Notes: generated from the letters alone by a model not told the origin. DNA of 64,000 bases from Klebsiella oxytoca NBRC 105695 (GCF_001598695.1 NZ_BCZK01000008.1:1-64000), one strand, 5' to 3'. Shown: positions 1 to 8,911, numbered from the stretch's first letter. Program-made: numbers and translations.

Positions 1-419
1 ATTACGCTTTCCTCTTTCAGAGTCAACCCTGTTTTTCAGGATTTTTTCTCTTCAACCAACCGGCTGTTTGTGTGAAGTGATTCACATCTGCCGTGTCAGT
101 GGGAGCGCATTATAGGGAGCTGCCGGGATATAGCAACCCTAAAAATACAAAAAACTTATCAAGCGCTCATAATTTAAACTTTTCACGACTAACCTTTGCT
201 ACGAAAAACCGTAAGAACCCAGGCACCACAAGGCCTGCAGCGCATTTTAGCCAAAAATGAGATTTTGCAAAAAACGGCGTTACCCACTTCAGGTTTTCCC
301 TCTTTTATGGTGCCGTTAGTTCAGATGATGAATTAAGCATCAGCCTTGACCCATGACAAAGCGGCTTGAGGGTGCATATTTCTATAATCAGGACCGTTTC
401 TTCTTATTGGTATAAACCT
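1..419. other. Non-coding region upstream of roxA
   Basis: I see no supportable gene here. In E. coli the neighbour divergent from roxA is pepT; if that holds here, this stretch would contain the promoters of both genes, but pepT lies outside the window and cannot be checked. It holds one good CRP-type palindrome, listed separately. A TTG-initiated extension of roxA starting at 366 is open but lacks a ribosome binding site. Confidence 0.5.
71..86. promoter_or_regulatory. Putative CRP (cAMP receptor protein) binding site
   Basis: The sequence TGTGA-AGTGAT-TCACA is a perfect match to the symmetrical CRP half-sites with a 6-bp spacer. It is about 330 bp from the roxA start, so it more likely serves the unseen gene to the left. 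An FNR-type site (TTGAT-N4-ATCAA) fits less well. Confidence 0.5.
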
Positions 420-1544
420 ATGGCTTATCAACTCAACATTAACTGGCCCGAGTTTTTAGAAAAGTACTGGCAAAAGCAGCCGGTGGTATTAAAGAAGGCT
501 TTCGCGAATTTCGTCGATCCGATTACCCCGGATGAACTGGCCGGGCTGGCCATGGAACCGGAAGTCGATAGTCGACTGGTGAGCCTTAAGAATGGTCAAT
601 GGCAGGCCAGCAACGGGCCGTTTGAACATTTTGATGGCCTGGGCGAAACCGGCTGGTCGCTATTGGCTCAGGCGGTAAACCACTGGCACATGCCCGCCGC
701 TGAGCTGGTGCGCCCTTTCCGCGTACTGCCGGACTGGCGTTTAGACGACCTGATGATCTCCTTTTCCGTTCCGGGCGGCGGCGTGGGCCCGCACATCGAC
801 CAGTACGATGTCTTTATTATTCAGGGCATGGGTAGCCGCCGCTGGCGCGTGGGCGATAAGCTGCCGATGCGTCAGTTCTGCCCGCATCCCGCGCTGCTGC
901 ACGTCGACCCGTTCCCGCCGATTATTGATGAGGATCTGGAGCCCGGCGATATTCTGTACATTCCGCCGGGATTCCCGCACGACGGAATCACTCACGAAAC
1001 GGCGCTGAACTACTCCGTTGGCTTCCGCGGGCCAAACGGCCGCGATTTGATCAGCAGCTTTGCCGATTACGCGCTGGAAAACGATCTCGGCGGCGAGCAC
1101 TACAGCGATCCGGATTTAACCTGCCGTGAACATCCGGGCCGGGTTGAAGAGTATGAACTGGAACGTCTGCGCGGCATGATGATCGAGATGATTAGCCAGC
1201 CGGAAGATTTCCGCCAGTGGTTTGGACGTTTTGCTACCACGCCGCGCCACGAGCTGGATATTGCGCCAGCTGAACCGCCTTATGCAGAAGAAGAGATTGT
1301 CGACGCACTGGAGGGAGGCGAAATGCTGACTCGCCTGAGCGGCCTGCGGGTACTGCACATCGGCGATAGCTTCTTTGTGAATAGTGAACAGCTTGAGCCA
1401 ACCGAACCTGCGGCACTGGACGCGCTTTGCCGCTATACCCTGCTGGGTAAAGATGAGTTAGGTGAGGCCGCACTGCGCAATCCGGCCTTTATCGCCGAGC
1501 TGACCCGTTTGATTAACCAGGGCTATTGGTTCTTCGACGAATAG
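420..1544 (+). CDS. roxA: Ribosomal oxygenase RoxA (50S ribosomal protein L16 arginine hydroxylase, YcfD)
   Basis: This is a cytoplasmic 2-oxoglutarate/Fe(II) oxygenase of the JmjC/ROX family; in E. coli the enzyme hydroxylates an arginine of ribosomal protein L16. The start at 420 gives 374 residues beginning MAYQLNINWPEF, which matches the family length and N-terminus. The iron triad is visible: His125 and Asp127 in PHIDQYDVF and His187 in PGFPHDG, the same numbering I recall for the E. coli enzyme. The N-terminal half is the cupin-like catalytic domain; the C-terminal third should hold the dimerisation and winged-helix parts. A hairpin terminator follows at 1569. In E. coli the gene lies next to phoQ; here the downstream neighbour is an unrelated phosphatase, so this junction differs. 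Confidence 0.93.
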   Translation: MAYQLNINWPEFLEKYWQKQPVVLKKAFANFVDPITPDELAGLAMEPEVDSRLVSLKNGQWQASNGPFEHFDGLGETGWSLLAQAVNHWHMPAAELVRPFRVLPDWRLDDLMISFSVPGGGVGPHIDQYDVFIIQGMGSRRWRVGDKLPMRQFCPHPALLHVDPFPPIIDEDLEPGDILYIPPGFPHDGITHETALNYSVGFRGPNGRDLISSFADYALENDLGGEHYSDPDLTCREHPGRVEEYELERLRGMMIEMISQPEDFRQWFGRFATTPRHELDIAPAEPPYAEEEIVDALEGGEMLTRLSGLRVLHIGDSFFVNSEQLEPTEPAALDALCRYTLLGKDELGEAALRNPAFIAELTRLINQGYWFFDE

Positions 1545-1568
1545 CCCTTCATCATCTGTTCATATAAA

Positions 1569-1596
1569 GAAGGCGCGAATAGCGCCTTCTTCTTTT
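1569..1596. terminator. Rho-independent terminator after roxA
   Basis: An 8-bp perfect GAAGGCGC/GCGCCTTC stem with loop GAATA is followed by TTCTTTT on the plus strand. It lies between the convergent ends of roxA and the SurE-like gene and probably ends both; the minus-strand side is followed by TTTATAT. Confidence 0.75.
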
Positions 1597-1610
1597 ATAT
1601 CACTACGACG

Positions 1611-2486
1611 TTATTTTCCGAGCAGCGTCTCATACTGCGCCTGGAACTGCGGCGCGTTCCATGAACCATCAAACAGGGTGTAAGTAATATATCCTTTGTT
1701 GAGCCAGCCCGAGTCATTATCCCCTTCCGCCGGTTTTATCGCTTCCGGATTCATCGTCTGTTTTGCAGTGCCGTCCGCCAGCAGTTCATAACCAATCTGC
1801 GGCGCGGGGAACTGTTCATTCTCAATATAATGAACGCCCTTAATTTCAGCCGACGGCAGCGGCGGATAGTTAATGCTCAAACCGGACCCTTGCGGCAAAA
1901 TCGGGCTTCCCGGTTTATGCGCGGCGTTAAGTTTATCAACCAGCGAGACAACGTAATCCACCGAGTCAGGCCAGTACTTATGCGTGCTCGGCCATTTGTT
2001 CTTCATCTCTTCTTCCGTGAATCGGTAGCCAATACTGGCGGCAATCGCCGGGAAGCCATAGCGAATGGCGCGGGCTGCAGCGCTAACGGTACCGGAGTTA
2101 ACCTGCGCCATACCGGTATTGGGGCCGTCGTTAACGCCCGAGATCACCAGATCCGGCGGCGCGTCTTTCAGCACGCCCCACAGGCCGAAATCCAGCGCGT
2201 CGGCGGGCGTTCCCGGGAAGCAGTAGCGTTTGTCAGCGGCTTTTTTGACATCAAAGACCTTACCCGTCTTAAAGGTGATTGCCGACCCGATCCCGCTCTG
2301 ATTCGTTGCCGGCGCCACCATCCAGACGTCATATCCTTTGGCCGCCAATTTTTCCTGCAGCGATGTGGTTCCCACAGACTGGCAGCCATCGTCGTTAACC
2401 AACAGTATTTTCAGCGGTTTTTCAGCAGCCTGTACGCCAGCGGCAGATAACGCCAGAATGGCGGCAGTCAGAATTTTCGTTCTCAT
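1611..2486 (-). CDS. SurE-like exported 5'/3'-nucleotidase (acid phosphatase family)
   Basis: The protein resembles the SurE survival-protein family of metal-dependent nucleoside monophosphate phosphatases. The mature N-terminus carries the family's metal-binding LLVNDDG (Asp32-Asp33), and DLVISGVNDGPNTG follows further in, a hallmark of SurE. Unlike cytoplasmic SurE, it begins with a clear signal peptide (MRTKIL, a hydrophobic stretch, cleavage near VQA-AE at residue 20), so it should act in the periplasm. Three start codons lie in a row (GTG 2492, ATG 2489, ATG 2486); AAGGAG is best spaced for 2486, giving 291 residues. It is transcribed away from the exported phosphatase-like gene at 2981, and its leader contains a strong terminator. 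Role by inference: periplasmic dephosphorylation for phosphate or nucleoside scavenging. Confidence 0.8.
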   Translation of the reverse strand: MRTKILTAAILALSAAGVQAAEKPLKILLVNDDGCQSVGTTSLQEKLAAKGYDVWMVAPATNQSGIGSAITFKTGKVFDVKKAADKRYCFPGTPADALDFGLWGVLKDAPPDLVISGVNDGPNTGMAQVNSGTVSAAARAIRYGFPAIAASIGYRFTEEEMKNKWPSTHKYWPDSVDYVVSLVDKLNAAHKPGSPILPQGSGLSINYPPLPSAEIKGVHYIENEQFPAPQIGYELLADGTAKQTMNPEAIKPAEGDNDSGWLNKGYITYTLFDGSWNAPQFQAQYETLLGK

Positions 2487-2526
2487 CATCACTCCTTGTT
2501 AGGTAGCAGAGGTATTTATCAGGCGC

Positions 2527-2585
2527 AAAAAAAAACCTAAGACTCCTGCCGCACGCCAAATTGGCGGACAGGAGTCTTAGGTTTT
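2527..2585 (-). terminator. Leader terminator or attenuator before the SurE-like gene
   Basis: A perfect 17-bp inverted repeat (2532-2548 with 2569-2585) encloses a smaller CGCCAA/TTGGCG hairpin. On the minus strand it is followed directly by nine T residues, about 40 bp upstream of the SurE-like start. It therefore has the form of a rho-independent terminator inside that gene's 5' leader, which points to attenuation control. No leader peptide is obvious. Confidence 0.7.
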
Positions 2586-2870
2586 GCCTGTGGTCAGTAA
2601 CAATCCCAGAGTGAAGCGAAAATAACGCCAGTGCGCGGCAGAGTCCAGAGCGGACATCATTATTTTGTGACGGAGATCAATCCCCAATAATTATTTAAGT
2701 CAAAAACTGCCAATTATTCTGAAAATTAAACTTAAGATACATCTCAACCAGCAAAATTACCTTCATGAAGACGATCACATTTATTGACAATAACAATAAA
2801 TAGAGGGTGTCTTTTTGCATAATTAGTGCTAACGTCGCCACTGTTGGATTGTTACTGTCAAGAACAGGCG

Positions 2871-2947
2871 AAACCTACGTCATAGAGTTCGAGCGAACAT
2901 AGCTTTATTTATGCTTCGCGTCGAATATCTGACGTAGGTTTTTTTTT
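2871..2947 (+). terminator. Leader terminator or attenuator before the exported phosphatase-like gene
   Basis: The arms AAACCTACGTCA (2871-2882) and TGACGTAGGTTT (2930-2941) form a 12-bp stem followed by a run of nine T on the plus strand. The 47-nt loop contains a further GTTCG/CGAAC hairpin at 2887-2898. It lies about 35 bp upstream of the start codon at 2981. The base of the stem (AAACCTA/TAGGTTT plus T-run) is the same as in the opposite-facing leader terminator at 2527-2585. Confidence 0.7.
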
Positions 2948-2980
2948 GCTTATAAAAAGACCATTCAGGTGGAGCGTTAT

Positions 2981-3760
2981 ATGAAGAAGTGGCTTATAGC
3001 ATTAATGATAGCGGCAGGTGCGGCAACCTGCTCGGCAGCGGAAGTTAAAAACGACGATGGCGTGAATATCTATTTCGCTCGTCACGGCAAAACGCTGCTG
3101 AATACGTTTGACCGCGTACAGGGTTGGGCTGACTCCCCGCTTACTGAAGACGGCATTCGCGTCGCACGTTATCTCGGCGAGGGACTAAAAGGCATTCCAT
3201 TTGATAGCTTCTATTCCAGCGATGCCGGACGTCAGCGTGAAACCATGCAGGTGATACTTAAGCAAGCCGGAGTAAGTGATTACAAACTTACTGAGCTAAG
3301 CGGCCTGCGGGAAGCCTTCTTCGGCGGTTTTGAAGGCGGCTATAACAAAGATATGGCCGACGCCGGCGCCAAACAGCTGGGGCTTAAAGATGGCGCTGCG
3401 CTGTTCAGCCAAATGAAAGCGGGCACCCTGGCCGTTGATACCAACCAGAATGCGCTGGCTGCAGCCGATCCCAAAGGCATGGCGGAAAACTATCAGCAGG
3501 TAAAAACCCGCACCCAGGCAGCGCTGCATACCATCGTTGAAAACGCGCAGGCCCGGGGCGATAAAAACGTGCTGGCGATTTCATCCGGTACCGCAATGCA
3601 GATCATGATTTCCGACTTAACGGACGATAACGCGAAAAACAAACCGCTTGCCAATGCCGCGGTGGTTAAAATTGTTTATAAAGACGGCAAATATACCGTT
3701 CCTGAAATCGGCACTATGAAATATGTCGAAGCCGGAAAACAGGCTCTCGATAAAAAATAA
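2981..3760 (+). CDS. Exported histidine-phosphatase superfamily protein (phosphoglycerate-mutase-like) with altered second catalytic site
   Basis: This is a histidine phosphatase superfamily (branch 1) protein with a signal peptide of about 19 residues, so it is probably periplasmic. The nucleophile motif ARHGKT is present (Arg34-His35-Gly36), as are FYSSDAGRQRET and the acid/base region GLREAFFGGFEGG. The usual second histidine motif near the C-terminus (SHG) reads AISSGTAM, with serine in place of histidine. Activity may therefore be reduced or altered. The start at 2981 has AGGTGGAG 8 nt upstream and gives 259 residues; an upstream GTG at 2969 is less likely. A porin gene follows 84 bp downstream in the same direction, so the two may be co-transcribed. 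The substrate is unknown. Confidence 0.72.
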   Translation: MKKWLIALMIAAGAATCSAAEVKNDDGVNIYFARHGKTLLNTFDRVQGWADSPLTEDGIRVARYLGEGLKGIPFDSFYSSDAGRQRETMQVILKQAGVSDYKLTELSGLREAFFGGFEGGYNKDMADAGAKQLGLKDGAALFSQMKAGTLAVDTNQNALAAADPKGMAENYQQVKTRTQAALHTIVENAQARGDKNVLAISSGTAMQIMISDLTDDNAKNKPLANAAVVKIVYKDGKYTVPEIGTMKYVEAGKQALDKK

Positions 3761-3844
3761 TACCCACGCTTAATTATTTATTACGGCAGACTTCAGGCGA
3801 AAACACCTCGCCTGGATCGCTGCGTCCCTACTCTGGGGTTTATT

Positions 3845-5188
3845 ATGAAAATCAATACTACAACAGTCGCCATTATGCTGCTGGCTATTCCCGCCAGCGC
3901 CTGGTCAGCTTCGACCACTAACAGCCTGAAGGAGCGCGATTATATCGATACCGTGCTCGACGATCCGTTATTCAGCCAGTCTCATCTGAATTTATCCTTT
4001 AAAAACTACTGGAAATATCTTAAGGAAGAAGAGACCGAGCCGAAGAAAGTCCATAATGCCTGGGGTCAGGGCGTCGCCGTCGATTATCAGTCCGGCTATT
4101 TTGCCGATATTATTGGCTTTGATGCCACATACTACGGGGCGGTAAAGCTCGGCGCCAGCGATTACTTTAACTCCCGCGGCGTACTCTATAACAACGGCAG
4201 CGGAAATAACAAAAGCAACGCTGAAGGCTTTTCCAAATTTGGTCAACGCAATATCAAGCTGCAGTATCGCCTGGCGGACACTCATCTGAACGCCCGCTGG
4301 GGCTGGCAGACGATGAAAAACTTTGGCGTCATCTCCAACTCGACCCGCCTCTCTCCGACCACCTACCTGGGCTGGACCGGCGCGGTGAACTACGGTCCCT
4401 TCACGCTGCGCGGCGCGTACATCGAAAGCGCGATGGATCGTAACTCGCCGGATAAGAAACGCTTCCAGACCAACAGCGGACAGTACATTAACCATATCGC
4501 CAGCGGCGATATTCTGTGGCAAAGCGAGCACCTGAACATGCAGTACGGCTATGGTGAAAGCGACAACTATCTGCGCCGCCATATTCTGTTTACCAATATT
4601 AAGCCGATAAAAGCGCTGAACATCGGTACTCAGGTCTACGCCACTCACGCGCTGGACGAGTATAAAGCGATGCCGGCAAATAAGCGTGACTTTGACGATG
4701 ATGCCTGGCACATCGCCATGGATGTGAAGTGGCAGGCGGACAACTGGAGCACCAAGTGGGGTCTGGGCTATACCGATGCGAATAAGGCCAATGAAGTGGG
4801 CTTCTACCCGCGCCATATGAGTAAAAACTCGCGCGGGACCTTTATCTCAATGGCTTACGCCGGCAACGACTATATGCGCGACGGTGAACTGGTTCTCTCT
4901 AATATGTCGGACTATAACCTGACGCCGGAGCTGGCTATCGGTCTCGCCGGCAACATCGCCCAGTTTAACTACCGCGGCAACCACGTCCGTACCGGGGAAA
5001 TTAACGCCTTCAGCCGCTGGGTGCCGACGCACCCGAGACTGAAAAATCTCACCGTCTGGGCGATGTTCGGGCCGGGCTGGTCCTATAAGATGAATGGCAA
5101 AACGCCGGTGCTTACCGACGGCCATTACAGCCGGGCCAACTCGCTCTCTTCGGAAGTGATTATCGAATATAAATTTAATCTGTTCTGA
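3845..5188 (+). CDS. OprD-family outer membrane porin
   Basis: The product is a 447-residue outer-membrane beta-barrel protein of the OprD family (the enterobacterial relative is chitoporin ChiP). It has a signal peptide ending near ASAWSA (residue 21-22), then FSQSHLNLSFKNYWKYL typical of the OprD N-terminus. Alternating hydrophobic and polar strands follow, and the protein ends in VIIEYKFNLF, the aromatic-terminated last strand that BAM recognises. It should admit a specific small solute. Lying just downstream of an exported phosphatase-like gene, it could form a scavenging unit with it, or it could supply the transporters of the neighbouring catabolic regulon; the sequence does not decide. 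No copy of the regulon's operator is seen upstream. Confidence 0.78.
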   Translation: MKINTTTVAIMLLAIPASAWSASTTNSLKERDYIDTVLDDPLFSQSHLNLSFKNYWKYLKEEETEPKKVHNAWGQGVAVDYQSGYFADIIGFDATYYGAVKLGASDYFNSRGVLYNNGSGNNKSNAEGFSKFGQRNIKLQYRLADTHLNARWGWQTMKNFGVISNSTRLSPTTYLGWTGAVNYGPFTLRGAYIESAMDRNSPDKKRFQTNSGQYINHIASGDILWQSEHLNMQYGYGESDNYLRRHILFTNIKPIKALNIGTQVYATHALDEYKAMPANKRDFDDDAWHIAMDVKWQADNWSTKWGLGYTDANKANEVGFYPRHMSKNSRGTFISMAYAGNDYMRDGELVLSNMSDYNLTPELAIGLAGNIAQFNYRGNHVRTGEINAFSRWVPTHPRLKNLTVWAMFGPGWSYKMNGKTPVLTDGHYSRANSLSSEVIIEYKFNLF

Positions 5189-5195
5189 TACGCCC

Positions 5196-5217
5196 GCCCC
5201 GCCGGTCATGGCGGGGC
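5196..5217. terminator. Hairpin between convergent porin and permease genes
   Basis: GCCCCGCC, a GGTCAT loop and GGCGGGGC form a perfect 8-bp GC stem. It sits between the converging ends of two genes and probably ends both transcripts, although no long T-run follows. Confidence 0.5.
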
Positions 5218-5229
5218 AACCCTCCCCGG

Positions 5230-6597
5230 CTACTTCTTCACCTCATTAAGCTCATCGTTATAGCTTTCCCGCGTCACGCAGACGCACAGGATGGTAATTA
5301 GCGCCATGCAGGCGAGAAACAGCGAGATGGGCCACGATGCGCCACCGGACCACACCAGCAGTAAGGTACCGATCATCGGCGTTAAGCCGCCGACGATATT
5401 CGCCAACTGGAAGCCGAGCGACACGCCGGTGTAGCGCACGCTGGTGTCAAAAAGCTCCGAAAAGAAGGCGGGCTGGACGCTGAACATCATGCCCAGCCCC
5501 ACGGAATAGCAGAAGGTGGTGGCGAACATAAACATCTTCACCGAGCCGGAGTCGATCATCCAGAACAGCGGGAAGGCAAAGATCAGCGTGATCGCGGCGC
5601 CGGCCAGATAGACCGGTCGGCGGCCAATTTTATCGGACAGCCAGCCGAAGAAAGGAAAGGTAAAAATGCCGACAAAACTGGCCAGCAGCAGCCCGTTCAG
5701 CGCCGTTTCGCGAGTAAAGCTGAGTTCCCGGGTCACGTAGGACATAAAGAACGCCACCGTCAGCCAGCCCAGAACAATCTCCCCCATGCGCATACCCATC
5801 GCCAGGAATACCGCTTTACGGTGATGTTTGAGCACGGTGAGAACAGGAAACTTCTGCTCGGCCGCTTTCGGCGCGTTCTGCTGCTGCTTCTGATTCTCCT
5901 GAAACACCGGCGTCTCCTCGATCCTTGAGCGGATAAACATCCCGACAAACAGCAGCGCGATGCTTAACAGGAAAGGCACGCGCCAGCCCCAGGACATCAG
6001 GTCATCCTCCGGCAGCATCACCACCAGCGCAAAAACGCCGGTGGCGATAAACAGGCCAAGCACGTTGCCCAACTGAACAAAAGTGCCGAAAAAGCCCCGG
6101 CGATGGCGCGGCGCATACTCGGTGATCAACGTCGTCGCCCCGCCCCATTCGCCGCCGATGGCAAAGCCCTGGCAGAGGCGCAAAAAGATAAGTATCAACG
6201 GCGCTGCGTTGCCTATGGTGTCGTAGCTGGGGATTAACCCTATGAAAAACGTCGAAATCCCCATAATCATCAGCGACAGAACCAGCGATTTCTTGCGGCC
6301 GATCTTATCGCCATAGTGACCAAATACGATGGCACCGATGGGCCGGCTAACGAAGGTAATCGACAGCGTCAGGAAGGATACCAGCAGCGCCATCAGCGGC
6401 GAGAGGTTAGGAAAAAACAGCGACGGAAACACCAGCGCGGCGGCGGTGCCGTAGATAAAAAAGTCATAGAACTCAATCGTTGTGCCAGAAAGACCGGAGC
6501 CCAGCACGGTGAGCAGCTTTCTTCTTTCATGGGTTTGTTGCGATGTTTGTTCATTTTTTGCAGGGGCAATGGCGGGCGAGGTAAGCAGGGTCATCAT
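5230..6597 (-). CDS. MHS-family MFS transporter (metabolite:H+ symporter)
   Basis: This is a 12-TM major facilitator of the metabolite:H+ symporter branch (relatives are ProP, ShiA, KgtP and citrate permeases). Hallmarks are GHYGDKIGRKKSL in the loop after TM2, GGEWGGA in the TM4 region and RHRRGFFG after it, with a second GWLSDKIGRRP loop in the C-terminal half. It has 455 residues with a polar N-terminus. Start: adjacent ATGs at 6597 and 6594, with AGAGGA upstream. It is transcribed divergently from the FucI-like gene, and an operator palindrome lies at 6677 in its leader, so the LacI-type regulator at 13871 probably represses it. Its likely substrate is the acid or sugar degraded by the divergent operon; the identity is unknown. 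Confidence 0.85.
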   Translation of the reverse strand: MMTLLTSPAIAPAKNEQTSQQTHERRKLLTVLGSGLSGTTIEFYDFFIYGTAAALVFPSLFFPNLSPLMALLVSFLTLSITFVSRPIGAIVFGHYGDKIGRKKSLVLSLMIMGISTFFIGLIPSYDTIGNAAPLILIFLRLCQGFAIGGEWGGATTLITEYAPRHRRGFFGTFVQLGNVLGLFIATGVFALVVMLPEDDLMSWGWRVPFLLSIALLFVGMFIRSRIEETPVFQENQKQQQNAPKAAEQKFPVLTVLKHHRKAVFLAMGMRMGEIVLGWLTVAFFMSYVTRELSFTRETALNGLLLASFVGIFTFPFFGWLSDKIGRRPVYLAGAAITLIFAFPLFWMIDSGSVKMFMFATTFCYSVGLGMMFSVQPAFFSELFDTSVRYTGVSLGFQLANIVGGLTPMIGTLLLVWSGGASWPISLFLACMALITILCVCVTRESYNDELNEVKK

Positions 6598-6676
6598 TAA
6601 ATCCTCTGTCCTGAATCATTATTGTTTAGTCGGGCAGCGCCTGGCTAACATCGTTGGCGAGGGAAAATCACCAACA

Positions 6677-6694
6677 AGCTAACTCGAATTAGCT
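6677..6694. promoter_or_regulatory. Operator 1 of the LacI-type regulator (permease side)
   Basis: AGCTAACTCGAATTAGCT is an almost perfect palindrome with a central CG, typical of LacI/GalR operators. The same sequence recurs at 7043-7058 and 14925-14940. It lies 80 bp upstream of the permease start. Confidence 0.8.
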
Positions 6695-7041
6695 AATTAT
6701 AACAAGATACAGAAATTCACAACGTAAATGCTAAAAGAGTGTGACCAGGATCGGTTAAATTTTAACACTCCTGTCAATCACCCCAGACAAAATGCTCAAA
6801 CGGAAAAATAAATAATTCAATAATTTCAATTCATTAAATATCAAACCTGAATTTACCGTCCTCGCTGCGCTTCCCGCCCGCCTTTCTGCACGCCTTTAAA
6901 CCGCCTCAGCAAACTTTCCTCGTCACTTCACCCCACCTTTTAAAATAATGTTTTTAAAATTAATTAGTTAAAAATTTCACATTGATAGCCATCACAAATC
7001 CCCGGCAAAGGGTTTGTCCCTGTCTTTTTTTTATCCTAATT

Positions 7042-7059
7042 TGCTAATTCGAGTTAGCC
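7042..7059. promoter_or_regulatory. Operator 2 of the LacI-type regulator (catabolic operon side)
   Basis: GCTAATTCGAGTTAGC (7043-7058) matches the operators at 6677 and 14925. It lies 100 bp upstream of the FucI-like gene, a likely repressor position over or just downstream of the promoter. Confidence 0.8.
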
Positions 7060-7158
7060 ATAGAAATCAGTCTGCCTGAAGCGGCTGATGCGGCGCTAAT
7101 CCCTGCGCAGAACGATCAACGATAACTAAGCGACCTACCCCCTACAGGAGAAATTCAC

Positions 7159-8808
7159 ATGTTGAATTTAACGTTACCCGCCGAAGCCGGGCTTATTACC
7201 CCGCAGCCAGGCGAAGTCTTGATGGTCACCAATGCGGATCTCCGCGAACCGGCTAACGTCACCTGCTGGCCCACGCAGAAGCTGTTTGAACAGCGTCTGG
7301 AAACGGCGCTGGAAACATTAGGCTACCGCCTGCGCCGCGCCCATCCGGTCAACGAACGCCGCGGCCACGGGTTTATCAGCAGCCAGAAAGAGGGTAGCGA
7401 GCTGTTCGCCGGGATCGATCCGGATGCGCCGATTATTGTCCTGCTTACCGCCTGGCAATACTCCCATCACCTTGCGCCTTCGCTGGTACATCATCGCGGC
7501 CCTATTTTGCTGCTCGCCAATTTTGACGGCACCTGGCCGGGCCTCGTCGGCATGCTCTGTATGGCAGGCTGCCTCACCAGCCTGGAGCGCAACTACTCGC
7601 GGCTGTGGTCGGAAACCTTCGCCGACGAGGCGTTTATTCGCGGCCTGGACACCTGGCTGCGCGACGGCCATCTCAGCCATAAGCTCGGCTATCTGCATCC
7701 GGTTGCGCCCAGCGCGCCGCTGCTGGCCAGCGAAGCCGGACAGATTGGCGTGAAGGTTGGGCAGTCGATCCTCAAACACAAGGCCATTGTCGGCCTGTTC
7801 GATACCTTCTGTATGGGGATGATCAACGGCGTGTTCCCGCAAAAAGCGATGATCGACGTAGGGATGCCGGTGGAGTCGCTGTCGCAATCGGCGCTGCTGG
7901 TTGAAATGAACAAAGTGCCGACCGACCTGCGCGAAGCCTGTCTCGACTGGTATGAGACCCGCGGCATGCGCTTCCGGTTCGGCGCCGACGGGACGAAGGA
8001 TCTGACCCGGGAGCAGGTGCTGGAACAGTGCGCGATGATGATCGCCATGGCGCGCTTCGTGAAGCGCTTCGGCCTGACGGCGGTGGGCGTGCAGTATCAG
8101 CAGGGGCTCAAAGACAGCTGCGCCGCCTCGGATTTTGCCGAAGGCGCCATCGGCAACGCGGAACGTTTCCCGATCCCTGATGAGAACGGCGAGATCGTCT
8201 GTCCGGACGCGCCGATCCCCTGCATCAACGAGGTGGATATGGGCAGCGCCATCCCACAGGTGATGCTGGCGAAGCTGCTCGGCGCACTGGGCATGGCGAG
8301 CGAAACCACCCTTCACGATATCCGCTGGGGTAGCGAATACAACGGCACGTTCTACTGGGATCTGGAGATCTCCGGCGCGGTGCCGTTCGCCCATCTGAAG
8401 GGCGGGATAGCCGGGGCCACCGGCTATCGCCAGCCGGCGATGTTCTTCCCCTACGGCGGCTCGACCATTGCCGGTCAGGGCAAAGCCGGACGCTTTATCT
8501 GGGCACGAGCGCATTACGAAGGTACCCAGGTGATCCTGCATATCGGCACCGGCACCGCCGTCGAACTGCCGCATGACGAATTCGAACGCCGCCGCCGGGC
8601 AACCAACTACGAGTGGCCATTACTCAACGCCGTTCTCGACGGGGTTTCGCGCGACGATTTAATGGCGGGCCACCAGAGCAACCATCTCAGTCTGGCTTAT
8701 GTAGAAGAGGAGGTATTATCCGAAGTGCTGAACGCCTTTATTGCCCAGGCGCTGACGCAAAATATGAAAGTCTTTATCGCAGGCGATGCGCATTTATTAA
8801 TGAAATAA
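7159..8808 (+). CDS. L-fucose/L-arabinose isomerase-like protein
   Basis: This 549-residue cytoplasmic protein has the layout of the FucI/AraA isomerase fold. It has an N-terminal Rossmann-like part (PIIVLLTAWQYSHH, GPILLLANFDGTWPG), a middle part with GLFDTFCMGMINGVFP, and a C-terminal part with HLKGGIAGATGYRQP and a terminal beta-rich domain. It is somewhat shorter than E. coli FucI (591), and I cannot place all metal ligands, so catalysis as a sugar isomerase is inferred only. AGGAG precedes the ATG at 7159. It is the first gene of the operon behind operator 2. With the dehydratase, dehydrogenase and aldolase downstream, it may isomerise a sugar or act on a derivative. Confidence 0.6.
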   Translation: MLNLTLPAEAGLITPQPGEVLMVTNADLREPANVTCWPTQKLFEQRLETALETLGYRLRRAHPVNERRGHGFISSQKEGSELFAGIDPDAPIIVLLTAWQYSHHLAPSLVHHRGPILLLANFDGTWPGLVGMLCMAGCLTSLERNYSRLWSETFADEAFIRGLDTWLRDGHLSHKLGYLHPVAPSAPLLASEAGQIGVKVGQSILKHKAIVGLFDTFCMGMINGVFPQKAMIDVGMPVESLSQSALLVEMNKVPTDLREACLDWYETRGMRFRFGADGTKDLTREQVLEQCAMMIAMARFVKRFGLTAVGVQYQQGLKDSCAASDFAEGAIGNAERFPIPDENGEIVCPDAPIPCINEVDMGSAIPQVMLAKLLGALGMASETTLHDIRWGSEYNGTFYWDLEISGAVPFAHLKGGIAGATGYRQPAMFFPYGGSTIAGQGKAGRFIWARAHYEGTQVILHIGTGTAVELPHDEFERRRRATNYEWPLLNAVLDGVSRDDLMAGHQSNHLSLAYVEEEVLSEVLNAFIAQALTQNMKVFIAGDAHLLMK

Positions 8809-8911
8809 CAACTGATTCGCTTATGTAATTTTTACGTTGTTAGCGATCCTGGCAAACATCCGCTTCATTCGTCTCTTTATCGCCCATAAAGAGCGGATTA
8901 ACGCGCATCTG

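Larger units (their letters stand above)
2487..2980. other. Divergent control region with two leader terminators
   Basis: This 494-bp AT-rich region separates two divergent genes for exported phosphatase-like proteins. It contains one intrinsic terminator facing each gene, listed separately, and presumably both promoters near its centre. A TTGACA hexamer lies at 2784 on the plus strand, without a convincing -10 box at standard spacing. I see no coding sequence. Confidence 0.6.
6598..7158. other. Divergent promoter region with two regulator operators
   Basis: This 561-bp AT-rich region between the MHS permease and the FucI-like gene holds two near-identical palindromes, 6677-6694 and 7042-7059, each near one of the two divergent genes. 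No coding sequence is supported. Confidence 0.7.

Noticed and set aside
366..419. TTG start extending roxA upstream
   Set aside because: The MAYQLNINWPEF start at 420 gives the E. coli numbering of the iron ligands (His125, Asp127, His187).
7318..8574. Long open frame (418 codons) on the minus strand opposite the FucI-like gene
   Set aside because: It is an antisense shadow of a GC-rich gene: low-complexity His/Arg/Ala-rich translation with no ribosome binding site or family match.
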